Shown here in pieces: positions 53,301 through 64,000 of a stretch of DNA of 64,000 nucleotides (its first letter is position 1; the number at the start of each line of letters is the position of its first letter). The translations under genes were made by a program, and so were the position numbers. Below the pieces are notes generated by a model that saw only the letters and a list, made by a program, of their open reading frames with translations, did not search any database and was not told the origin of the DNA. The DNA is taken from contig JACDOX010000263.1 in NCBI GenBank assembly GCA_014549065.1, positions 434,001 through 498,000 on the forward strand, in the 5' to 3' direction. The DNA comes from Cardinalis cardinalis (taxonomy: Eukaryota > Chordata > Aves > Passeriformes > Cardinalidae).

Positions 53301-53898
53301 TTGATCAGGTTACAGTGGTTTATGAGCAAGAAGTGTATTTTGTCTAAGGCACAAGCAAGTTCAGCTACTAGACTGTGGATACTGGTGAAGTTTGTGAATT
53401 CATCTGCCCTTCCTGGAACAGTCCTGGGAAGGAGGACAAAAATGCTTGTGTAAGGAGTGCAGGATCAGGGTNTTACTGTGCTGATTTGGATGAGGTCCCT
53501 GGGTTTCCTGTGTTTCTTTGTAGTTCAGGTAAACCAAGCATCAGATTCTGTATTATTAACCACTGAAGGCAATGATTAGATTGTTTTGAATTATTGTATA
53601 ATGTTTGTTGCAATTTTGTCCTTTAAATTTGAACTGTTTTTTATTGGATTGCTGTGAATTTGAAGGAAGAGAGTGAGATGAAGGGAAAGGCTTCAATGAC
53701 TGCTAGTTTAGAAGAAGAAAACCACCCAATGGTTTGGAGTAAAGTATGACTTTACTGCATCAATTGATCTTTTCTTAAAGGTTAATATACAATTTTAGTG
53801 ATACCAGCAGTTCAAATTTAAACCAGCCTGTTGGCTTAAAACACAAGACCCACAGGAAAGCAAATGTGCCACTTTTTCAAATGGGTATAATGTTGCAC
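50370..53898. other. Intronic DNA, nothing recognised
   Basis: Unique AT-rich sequence with a 23-bp-period tandem duplication at 51052-51095. Open frames at 52663-53064 (minus, 133 codons) and 53046-53453 (plus, 135 codons) are adjacent but carry no recognisable motif. Confidence 0.45.
51052..51095. repeat. Two-copy tandem duplication, 23-bp period
   Basis: TTGTTGTTCTTTAGAGGATT occurs twice in direct succession, separated only by extra T bases. The near-identical copies indicate a recent local duplication. Confidence 0.85.
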
Positions 53899-54391
53899 TT
53901 TTTTTTTTGAGTGCCAAATGTTGATGTACTTAATCATAGTGCAGAACTAAACATAGGTTTCATACGAGATATGATTGAAAATTCTGAGGCTCTGATATTA
54001 GACTTATGATTTCCTGTAAATATATTCTCACAAATTTTTTCCATTTGAATGAAGGGATCTATGGCTACAGGGCCATTCCCCTTTAAGATCCCACATAAGG
54101 CTACTAATGAATGCATTTGGAGGCAGGTAAGGAGCATTAAGACTTCCATCTTGAAGGGTGGAAACAGTTTTGGCCTCCTGTGCTGAAGCTGCATCCTTAA
54201 CTAATCCTTCTCCCTTTACTACCTCCAGTTTTCTCAAAAGGTGTGATTGTATTTGGCGCATGTTCATTTCTTCCTGAAGGGTGTTCAGATGCTGTAGTGC
54301 AGCACAGCATATTGGGACAAATGGAGTTAGAGCTTGTGACTCAGTCTGTGATGTTTTCAAACAGAAAGTGACACAAATAGTATGGGGAAAT
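53899..54391 (-). pseudogene. Possible antisense coding relic or retrocopy, unidentified
   Basis: On the minus strand a frame runs from near 54417 to a TGA at 54030-54028 (about 129 codons, no ATG at its start). A second frame, open from 54194 or earlier to a stop near 53934, overlaps its end. The first reads like protein (LQHLNTLQEEMNMRQIQ; LRKLEVVKGEGLVKDAA), and the second becomes more protein-like where the first degrades (FIQMEKICENIFTGN), as a single frameshift would cause. A polypyrimidine-AG acceptor-like site (TTGTTTTTCTGATAG) lies just before 54391. A ten-base A run on the minus strand (53908-53899) follows the second stop by about 25 bases, as in a retrocopy. I do not recognise the protein. 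Chance open frames remain a serious alternative. Confidence 0.2.
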
Positions 54392-57300
54392 CTATCAGAA
54401 AAACAACGTGAATATGATTAGGGGAGTAATTTTGGGTTTTTGTTTCTTGTGAATAAAAAAATACTGATTTCAGAGTAAAGTTTTGTTGTATGTACATGTT
54501 GCACCCTTAGGAAGAGAGGCAATAAAAATTTTTTGTGGGACGGTTGTGTTCTTCCCAAACCAGGTTTAGGTTTGGGAGTTTGAGGTCACATTGCTACAGG
54601 ACTGTCATGTAAATGTGATAAAGCCANGCCATTTTCTCTGGATTTCTTACCTGTATAAACAAGATAAAGGTACTTCCNTTTTTTCTACTCTGAGTTGTCT
54701 TGTGCACTGAAGTTGTCTGCTCTGTAATGTTCTTTGGTAGTCTGGGGACACTGAAGCCACACTCCATTATTTGTTGGGGATTGATGTTTTTACAAACAGA
54801 CCGTGGTGCCCTAAGCAAGGGATAAATGTTTTCTGGTCATGCTCATGATCTGGTCTTGTTATGTAATCACACTTAACTCCAGCTTGCTTCACCANATCTT
54901 GGCAACAGTGTCCTAATTTATTTATGCTACCAATTAAGATGATGGTGGGAATTTTGCTGCTAATATGCATTTATTCTGATCAAAGACCTGAGAATGCAGT
55001 CTTGGTGATTGTTTATTTATTTATAAAGGGTGCATTTTCTGGTAGCTATAATTAAATAACTGGAAGTTTTAGATTAAAAAAATGAGTTCTCAAAATTGTT
55101 TATTAATAAAAAGCAAGAAAATTATGTGGGAGCATTGNATATTCAAAATTAACTATAATACCACATTGGAGTACTTTAGAAGTAGATAGCTAATTATGAG
55201 ACAGAAGGTTATCCTATAGGAATGGATAAAGCAGGAAAAAATTCACATTTCCAGCATTCTTCTCCCCTGATTTCAAACTGAGAAAATGTTTTCAATTTTC
55301 TTGGGTTAAAAAAACCAAAACAACAAACCAAACCACAACTAATTTATTTCAATAAATCCTTCTTATAATTATTATTATTACTCCTACTTTTAGGTAAACT
55401 TTCTCCTCCTTCTGCAGTAAATGAACTTCCCAATAACACATGAACAGAACATCATTACTGAGTTAGGTATCACTCAAGCTTTTAAATAGGTGCTGTTTTT
55501 CTTTCTGCAGCTTTATCTTCCCACTTCCATCACTTAAGACCATGTAGGAAGGGATGAAGTTAGTTATTTTTCAAGCATTATAAATAAGGATCCTCCTGAG
55601 ACACACTCCTGACTGGCTCTTGGACATTGGTCTAACTGTTAATGAAGAGAATCCTTGTGTTTGAACAAACCCCAGTATTCTACTTATTCTGGCACTTTTC
55701 TGGAGCTATAAACTTCATCCAAGACTAATTTGGTCATTTTGCTCATAAAGACCACTTTGAAATCCATGTTTGTGTTCTCAGATGGTATAACTTTTTTGGT
55801 CAGTTTACTGACAAAAATACTTTGTTAACCAGATAAAAATTTATACTAATGGAAGTGCTCATAAATAAAGTCACAAGGATTATGTAAGTCTTTACTGCTG
55901 TTATCTTCACTGTATGTAGAACTCTTGTCTGTAAGGATCGTTGGCTGCCCTGCAGAGATTGCAAAGAAAAACTTTTTTTTTTAACTTGAAAGACAGCTTG
56001 GTGTTTATATATTTCTTATATTTTCGGGATATATTTAAATCAAATTTAATGTGCTCTTCACTTAGTTTTAATCCTCCAGGATGTATACTTTGGCTCTTTG
56101 TCAAGAACAGATCTTCTGAGATTCTCAGTGGACTCATTTCTCCAAATTTGAGATCTTGCTCAATTAAAAACATGCTGCATTTTTGGTTTGCTTTTTTTTT
56201 TGGTTTGATTTTGGTTTTCCTTAAATGATATAAGTACAGTATTGTGTTTTTGAATGAAGATTCATTTTGAGACCNTTAAATTTACTGTATCCATCTCCTT
56301 GTATTCAGAACAGGCCTAATGATGACAAGTTTTTGTTCTCTGTCTTCCCTTGCAACAAAAAATCCTTTACTTTGCAATTGGCTAAGTTGAGAGCTCTAAA
56401 AGTTCTGTAGTGGTGAGCACAGGACCCTGATTTCCTTGTTGGGATGACTGTTTTATTTTTTATTCTGGTGGGATGCTGCATGATACTATTTGGTGTCTTC
56501 AGAACAGTGGCTTGACTCCAAAGAAATANGTAGTCAGACTTTATATTGAGCCTNGATATAAACAGATTAGAATTACTAACTGCGTGGGAAGTTTTCTTCA
56601 AGTTAAACTTCTTCTTAACTTCCCACATTCAAATATTCTTGGACAAGGACACAATGGTTTGTTTTATAAACATGAAAGAGGTATTAAATCATTTTGAATT
56701 TCCAGTCTTGCTCTTAAAATTTGGCTGAGAGCTTATCAAAAGTCTGGGGGAGTTTCTTCAAAACATATTCCAGGGGAAGAAAACATTGCTACAAATGCTG
56801 TACAAAAGAAAATCAATACATGGAAGAAGGCCTCCCATAGGTACAAGAGATTTGGCAACCTGAAGAGAGTGCCACAGATGGTAACTCCATGAATGTAGGG
56901 AAAGTTTCTTGAATGACATGTGAAGAAACAGATGCAGATGTGCCCTGCACTTTCTGGGAAATTGAGATTACTACTTGAAATAATCCACAATTTAGACTTT
57001 TTTTTCCTTGAATTGCTATGTGGAGTAATTATAATAACTATTACTTTGCTGTGTGAAAACTGGCCAAGACCATGGTTCTGTTCCAAGAGTAGGATTTCTG
57101 AATGATGTTTTTCATTCAATGTTAGATAAGTGTTGCATTTGAAACCCACAGTAAAATGCATCTGTCCCAGTAGAACTCTCTTGCAGAGACTGTGGTCATG
57201 TGCATGTGAAATTTCATTGGGAGTCAGATGGATTTAAGTACTGCTTCTGCAGAAAAGGCAGTCTCAATTATCAGATTAGATTTGCAGATTACAAACAGCC

Positions 57301-59814
57301 TCCTGATATGTCCATGGGTTCTGTGGCTCTTTTAGTTCTTCAGGTTCATTTCCTGGTTCTGAGTTATGAGAAATAGTTTGCGAGACAATTCATGGCATTC
57401 CTAAGTAGATTCTTGTAGTAGCTCAAAACTTCTTTACAATGAGAGAAAGTTACCTCATGTATGTGTAAGGAGAGAAATGCACAGTTCTTCAAACAAAAAG
57501 TGATTTATTATTTTTTACAAACAACTTCAGTTTGGAATAGGGACGTGGCAAGAATGAGGAGCTTGTATCTCCTTTATGCACTTGATGATATCCTGGAGCT
57601 ACCTATTTTTAAAATTCTGTTTCCTTTGGTAAACACTGTGGCTTTGTAGCACTGCCTGCAATGCTCCTTCATCATTCAGATTTATAGCTTGCAGTTGCAA
57701 TCCTCTGGGTCCTTTTTATTCAGTGATGGACCAAGAAAGGAAGTTTATCTATCCTTTTCTCTGCTGGAATAAATAATGGCAGAGTTTCCAACTCTGTATT
57801 CATATTTGTAACTTCACTAATGACACTCAAATTTTTCAGTGTTAGCACCTCTCTGATGTTTAATCATGTTTATGTTCCTCAGAAGTGTTTATCTGGGTTA
57901 GTTTTTTAACACGTCCTTTGTCTGACTCAGGGTTTTTTAGGACTGATGTCAATAAGTAACAGATGGTGAAAAAAATTACTTGGTTCTTTCTGCACCTTAT
58001 GTCAATTGGCTTATGGTGGTTTATGTGTTTTAGAAGACTATGAGTGTGAATGGTGGTGGGGGAATGGTAATATATGCTGAAATTCACACTTCCAGTTGCT
58101 GGAAGCATCTGACTGGGTAGCTGTTCTGGGTGTCTGTAGCTTCTTAGCAGCTGTAAATGAAAGTCTCAGTTCCTTTCTGCTCATGGAGGTCTCTCTGTTA
58201 CCCAGCTCTCTCCACATCTGTCCCTGGCTGATGTTATGTTTAGCAGTAGCACTGTGTGTGACATTTGATTGTCATCTGTGTTCTGAGTTTGCTGTTATTT
58301 TTAGTCTGAGTCTTGACAGGGTTATGCAACTGTAACAGCAGAACCAGACTACTGTCTCCAGATGTCCGGGGAAACAGGAACATGCTTTTCTCATCCCATG
58401 AAAATGAGTGAGGAGCAGNGTTATTTCTTTAGCTCCCAGTTACTTTCCTAGAGAGAGGAGCCTGGAGATAGAAGAGCTGTTGGTGAAGCAAGGGTGAGAA
58501 TGCAGACAGCATCCCTTCTGCAGGCAGCCACCTCAGTGGAGGAATAAGAACACATCTCTTTCTACTTCCCAGACCAATAAATGAATTTAGTTTCAGTGAG
58601 CACTGAAATGGAAAGGAGTACACTATGAGGCTGATTTTTTGAATGGGAAAAACTACTGATGATGGCGTCCATCATGTTTTTTAATTTGGAAATATTTGTA
58701 TACTTAGTCATGGCAGTGAAGTGTATAGATACGGGTTTGCTTGTGAAAGTGGATACAGCTTTAAAATACATTATTCTAAGATAATGATTGTGGTATGGTT
58801 ATATTTGAGATCCTTTGTTCATTTTCTTGCTGTCAAATACAGCTGAGAAACACAGCTCCTGTTCCTGAGCGCTGAAAGAAAGGGGTGAACAAGGTGTTTT
58901 GTCTTCTCCTCCTTCTGATTGATTCCCATGGAATATTTGCCACAAAGTTAAAATCTATTCCAGATGGTTTCTGATGGAGAGAGAGCTTATTAAAACTGCT
59001 GTTTGGAGAAATGGAGGAAAGGCAAGAAAAAGCAAAGGNAAAAAAATTCCCAAGCCATTGCAAAACTGTTCAGTTTCCAGCAGTTATCTCTCCTGATAAA
59101 TGCTGACAGGTGAAAAAATGTGTTTGCAGAAGTGCTGACATCAACTGAAGGCATCCTATTTATCTGTTCATCAAAGTGTTCATGCTTTTGGTTGTTTTTT
59201 GGTTTTTTTTTGGTTGGGTTTTTTTTTCCCAAAGAAGAAAAGTTTTCTCTCTGGGTGTGGCGCACAGAGCAGCCCCGTGTTGAGATGTTGGCTCAGGGCA
59301 GGGTAGGGAGTGGTGTGTGTTAGCACAGCGTTATCAGCAGAGCTGTTGGATGTGGAGGGACTATGGGCTGATGCAGGAGGGAACTTGTTCTGAGCAGACA
59401 CAGTTCTGCACTGCACACCAGAGGCTATGACCATTATTTTGCTCTGAAGGGATGGTAAGATAACATGCACTTCACTTAACAGTCTTGCATAGCAGTGTAT
59501 CATTCCAATCTCATCTGTCACAAGTGTTACTTCAAGTGCAATTACTCAGAAGTGGGACCAAAACTATGTCAGGAGTTAATCCGTTCTTCTGAATTTCAAT
59601 AAGTAAAAATAAAGTAAATATCTGTGAGCTAAAGTTCCCTGGGCACTGTGCCTATCAGATATATGTCATTACGAGAAAGTATAGTTTTTGAAGAGTGACA
59701 TTTTTGGTCGCTATCACAGTTTTATTCTTTATAATAGGTTGTTTACAGCATAAACTAATTTTGCAATGTGTGGTGGGGTTTTTTTATTGTTATTGTAGAA
59801 AGTCTTGGAGGAAA

Positions 59815-59852
59815 AATTTCTGAAACAAATTTTGTATTTCTGAAACAAATTT
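59815..59852. repeat. Two-copy tandem duplication, 20-bp period
   Basis: ATTTCTGAAACAAATTT is repeated after 20 bases with only small differences between copies, indicating local slippage or duplication. Confidence 0.85.
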
Positions 59853-61251
59853 GAAATATGAAGTGTTAGAAGAGTTGAAAAATAGCATTTTTTAACAGTA
59901 GCCTTTCTTTTTCAGAAGTGGTAATGCACATTTCTGATCAAGTCCACTTAATCTTCTTAGTCTTTTTATTTCTACTGCATATGGTTAGTAATGGCTGTGT
60001 CATGTGAAAGTGAGAAATCCTCAGAAACAAGATTTGCACTTGTGACTCTTGAGTTGAAAAGGGGATGTGAGGTTGCATCCCACTTTGCACTTGAGCAGTT
60101 TTTGGCTCATAAAATTATATTGGAGATGAGAACAACTGGTTGATCATCTTTCTGGGAGATGCAGCTCTGTAGGTGATTAATACTGGGTCATTTTGTCCTG
60201 CCAACAGTGAATGAGTTCACTTNTTACTACATTACTTTGTAAAGCAGCGCTCATAGACAACCAAGCAAGCTGTGTGCAGTGCAGCCNTCTGGGTCTTTGT
60301 CTCAGTGTGAGATAAGGTGGGGGTTCTTCTAAAGGACACCCCTGTCTCTGGGGGCAGAGGTACCAGGAACTGTCAGGAAATACTGGAGGGCAGTTTGCTG
60401 CTATTTTACTGTATTGCTACTGTGAGCATGGGCGAGTTTTGGTTAAAGAATGCTGCATGCATGAATCTTTAGGAAAAGGAGAAAAAATTCTTGTTCCATT
60501 TCTTCTCACATTTGTTGGTTGATACCAAGNGGGAGTGTTACCCGAAATTAAAGTCTTGTACATAAGGGCTTTTGAAAAATGGAAAGAAACCAGACTTTTC
60601 ACACCAGTTTTGACCTCTCCTCTTTGTATCACACTGTTGGAAGTACATATCTGGCTGGCTAATGGAGNTGGAGGTTTTTGCTGCTGTTGGTTTGTTTTGA
60701 ATTTTTTAAACTCTTTTTTCCTTGAAAAAAGTAATTTATTTCCAGTAGTTCTTATTCTACAGAAATTAAATCACCTTACCTCTTTTAACATTTACTTACT
60801 TTACCAAGCTCTTGCATAGTTCATATAGTCCATCAAGGAGCATTGTAGGGCTGCATTCAGGTTTTTGGTGGTTTTCCCTGCAGCTTTTGTACAGTTTTGC
60901 TGTAATAGGCAATGAAGCTGTTTAACCNATAAATTGTAACATTTCAGTCTCTAACAGAAGGCTGAGTCCATATGGCCTAGTGCTGGACCTACTTGCCTTG
61001 GTTGGGCAGCTCCTGATGTCTAGTAAGGTGATTAAGGGTAAAAAAACCTAACCCACCAACAAAAAGCCTCCCAAACTTTCCCAATTTAGAATATTCCAGA
61101 GAATGTGGGAACCAGCTGGTAAATGTCTTACTGGAGAGTAGCAAAAGTGGAAAGGCCTAAATAATCATGACATTAGGACAGTGCCTTATTGGTAAGAGGG
61201 ATCTTAACTGTATCTCCTCCTGGAAGAGTTGACCACTCGTGATTCATTCAT

Positions 61252-61323
61252 GGATTGTCATGTAGAANGCCTTGGTTTGGAGGGGTTGGATTGTCAGGTA
61301 GAACACCTTGGTTTGCTTCAGCA
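61252..61323. repeat. Two-copy tandem duplication, 36-bp period
   Basis: GGATTGTCATGTAGAA...CCTTGGTTTG at 61252 recurs at 61288 as GGATTGTCAGGTAGAAC..CCTTGGTTTG. The last third of each unit has diverged. It is a candidate minisatellite with two units in this assembly. Confidence 0.8.
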
Positions 61324-64000
61324 TTTGACTTAGGCTGAGCTTTTGCCCCAGAAGCTTTTCACCTGGGGTGTGCCNGTGTCTCATTCACATGTTATACCTA
61401 GTAGCAAAGGCTGTTATCTGTAGCCCNTTTTAGTCATCTGAATTGTGTGGTAATTGGAGATTTTTTCAGAATACTGAGGATATAATGGGTATTAACCATG
61501 GNATAACTAAGAATAATTACAGCATTACAGGCAGGAATCCAGTGCTGAGTTGTCCTAGCTTTGAGAGTTGGACACTTGGCCTCCTGGAGATTGAGAAGTT
61601 TCAAAGGTCATTCAGCTGCTGATTCCTTTTCCCTTCTGTGTTTTGGTCTCTTATTTCAGATCAGCTGGATATCAGAATGAGTGAGCAGCATCACCTCTGT
61701 CTTTTAGCCAACAACCCTTGCCTGCTCAGGGTTAGACATTTTTTCAGCAGCACCTTTTCCAATTAATATTTTCACTGAATATATATTTTTTTGTGTTACT
61801 GGAAAAATAAGCATGAAAGTTAGGCCAAATTTTAGTCTAAATGTACCATTTTAAAAGAATATCATTGCATAGCTTTATTAATAATCTTGCAGCTGTGAAN
61901 TTGTTAAAACAGGATGCAAACACCATGCAATATCCTGTTGAAGTGGAAGACACATTACTTCAGTGTAGTTGGCTGAATTAATTTCTTCTCATGCTAAAGC
62001 ATACAAGAGTCTGGATAGGATAACACTAAGAAGGATACATAATATTCTCAAACCTACAGTAGAAATATGTGAAATATGCATTATTCTGTTAACAATAATG
62101 ACAGTGCTTTTTTTTACTAAAGTAAATTCAGAAATAGTGAGTGGATGGCTATTTCTGTCTTCACCTTCCTTCTTGTTTTCTATTGTCGTGGCTTTTGACA
62201 GAATTCTTGTTTACAAATGAGGAGTCAGTAGCCCTTTGGTACTACGGCTGCACTCTTGACGGCTGGTTTTTCGGAACACGTAGTTTCCACTTCTGAATTA
62301 AGTACTCTTAAAATTTTTGTGGAATAAAACTAAACACATCATTTATAAGGCTGGTTTTTTCCTCTTCTTTCCAAGTTCAAGCTTATTGTGAAATTCTTTA
62401 TCGCCCCTCACTCTGCTCTCCAGTATTTTTTTATATAACAGGTAAAACAGAAATTCTATACAAATTATTCTCTTCAAATGGAAGAAAGAAAACTGTTGGT
62501 ATAAATATTAAATAATAGTATATAACAGCTGTTAGAATTCTACACATAGAAAGCTGATGTGTTTATGAAGCAGTATTAAATTTCTTCAAAGGCCTATTCT
62601 GGCTAGCATAAAACAGTGAAAAATAAATTCTAGAAGGACAAGGTTATCATGTGATACATGTGATATATGATTTTCTGATTTTTTGGGTTTTTTTGAGATT
62701 CCTTTTAAATTTTGTATGGCACACACTGTACATACCTGTCTTAAAAATTAATTAAATATTTTAGCTATAAATCAGCTTGTCTGCTGCTGTGAAAGATGAT
62801 GAAAATCTTTAAAGGTTTTTACAACACCTTTTATTTTCTATACATTAAGACTGAAATATTTNAAATAGTCGCTTATGAATGGAGAAATCAGTCTTATATC
62901 AAGTGCTCCTCTCTTCCTGTCTAAGGGAAGGTGCTTTAAAGTACTTCAGGTGATACAAAATAAAACCTAATTTGCTTCTAATTCTGTGCATTAATAGCTC
63001 TGCTTTTTATGTCTTTTCCCAATTGTGTATTATTGATATTATTGGGCTGTGAACAGCAGCAGAACTTCACAGGTGAAAAATCACATTTCTGAAACTTTGT
63101 CAATAGAGACTGTTAGAAAACATGGTGAGACATGGTTTAAAAGGAAGCCTGAAGAGCAGGAAGTGTGTATGGACTTTGCACATATGGTGTAATTTCCAGT
63201 TTAAGCCTTTTTGTTCAGTGTTTGCTGTAGACAAACCCATCCTTTGAAAGCTAAGAAACAAAAGGGTTTTCTGGATGCTTTATATGAAAAAAATACATAA
63301 GAGAAAGTTTGAATGGAAATGTAATCTCTGTTAACAGTCCTGTTTNTGTAGCAATAGAGGAAAAAAAAAAGCTTTTGAGTACACAGCTCTAGGAATAGAA
63401 AGCATTAAATTTTGAGGTAAATATAGTTCAAGAAGAAGTCATCTGAAATTAATTTTGCAAATCGATTAGACAATTTTGAGAAGCAGTAACAAGCCTAAAA
63501 TACTAAAATTACATTAATTTTGATACTGCAAACTGACCAATGTATCCAAAATACCCAGAAATTTCTATCCCGTCTGGTTTGCCAAGAAAATCATCTTTAT
63601 AGGTGCTTTTTCTGTTGATGGAATTCCATTGATCTTAAATGGGATTTTCCATTGTTTTGGACATCTGTGTACAGCTCCTTTTGCAGGAGGAGACCTCTGT
63701 GAATACCAGAGGGAGTATAGAGGATAGGTTCATTTGCTTTTTTAGGTTCTTTGTTGTTGCATCAGTGACAAACTGAAGCTGATTTTATGCTCTGAATCTT
63801 TTTCTAGATAGTTTTGAGTGTCAGAACTGAGGAATATGTATGTTTNACAAAATAATAATGTAGTGCAGTGCCAACATGTGAAAGCAGTGCAGCTGCTGTT
63901 TCCTAATCTTTTATCTTGCTAAAATTATATTCAGTCATTTACTCTTGCACCTTAGCTTGATAAGGCACTCATCTCTCCAGACACATACACTAGATATGTG

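Larger units (their letters stand above)
15750..64000 (+). other. PIEZO2 intron 1 (5' part, runs off the window)
   Basis: From the exon 1 donor to the right edge I found no sequence that could encode the next PIEZO2 segment (expected to resemble ACAFRYNGLSFVYL) next to an acceptor. The first intron is therefore more than 48 kb, which fits the very long first intron expected for this gene. Everything listed downstream lies inside it. A short exon missed by eye cannot be excluded. Confidence 0.75.
54392..64000. other. Intronic DNA, no exon or known mobile element seen
   Basis: Unique AT-rich sequence to the window edge. It holds T- and A-rich tracts (55310-55340, 56187-56222, 59190-59230) and two small tandem duplications (59815-59852 and 61252-61315). 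The longest frame (56736-57161, minus, 141 codons) shows no known motif. I did not find PIEZO2 exon 2. Confidence 0.5.

Noticed and set aside
53046..53453. 135-codon + strand open frame
   Set aside because: No recognisable domain, no supporting splice or promoter context, and a length that chance permits in 64 kb searched in six frames.
56736..57161. 141-codon minus-strand open frame with a hydrophobic C-terminal part
   Set aside because: No known motif; the hydrophobic stretch comes from a T-rich minus-strand sequence. Kept only as a weak possibility.

Overview
This is a vertebrate nuclear window, and the repeats point to a bird, most likely a songbird. There are several CR1 LINE fragments, one still carrying the diagnostic 3' TCACAGAA-type octamer repeat. 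There are three solo LTRs of two avian endogenous-retrovirus families, and one much older CR1/L3-like LINE relic. The unique DNA is AT-rich and long reading frames are essentially absent. Many isolated single N bases replace one base each, so they look like masked ambiguous or heterozygous positions, not gaps.

The one gene I can identify is PIEZO2, the mechanosensitive cation channel, on the + strand. Only its promoter region and first coding exon are here. A CpG island spans about 15.27-16.83 kb. Inside it, a start codon in strong context at 15686 opens a 64-bp coding segment that matches the N-terminus of vertebrate PIEZO2 as I know it. It ends at a GT donor at 15750 in phase 1. The putative 5' UTR holds three short upstream ORFs, and GC boxes and a possible G-quadruplex lie upstream.

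Layout: 1-15.2 kb is the upstream intergenic flank, with one ERVL-like LTR, a ~1 kb CR1 fragment and a shorter CR1 3' end. From 15.2 to 16.8 kb is the PIEZO2 promoter, 5' UTR and exon 1. From 15.75 kb to the right edge (more than 48 kb) is PIEZO2 intron 1. I did not find exon 2. The intron carries two CR1 fragments (26.7 and 30.0-30.6 kb), a ~1.08 kb LTR (32.1-33.2 kb), an ancient LINE relic (37.8-38.5 kb), a second ERVL-like LTR (49.8-50.4 kb), two motif-rich stretches that could be enhancers (about 39.0-39.8 and 40.4-40.65 kb), and a weak candidate antisense coding relic or retrocopy (53.9-54.4 kb).

No tRNA, rRNA, CRISPR array or prokaryote-type gene is present. I see no strong evidence for a new biological system. 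The most useful leads are the uORF-bearing PIEZO2 leader, the candidate intronic enhancers, and the odd two-frame ORF at 54 kb.
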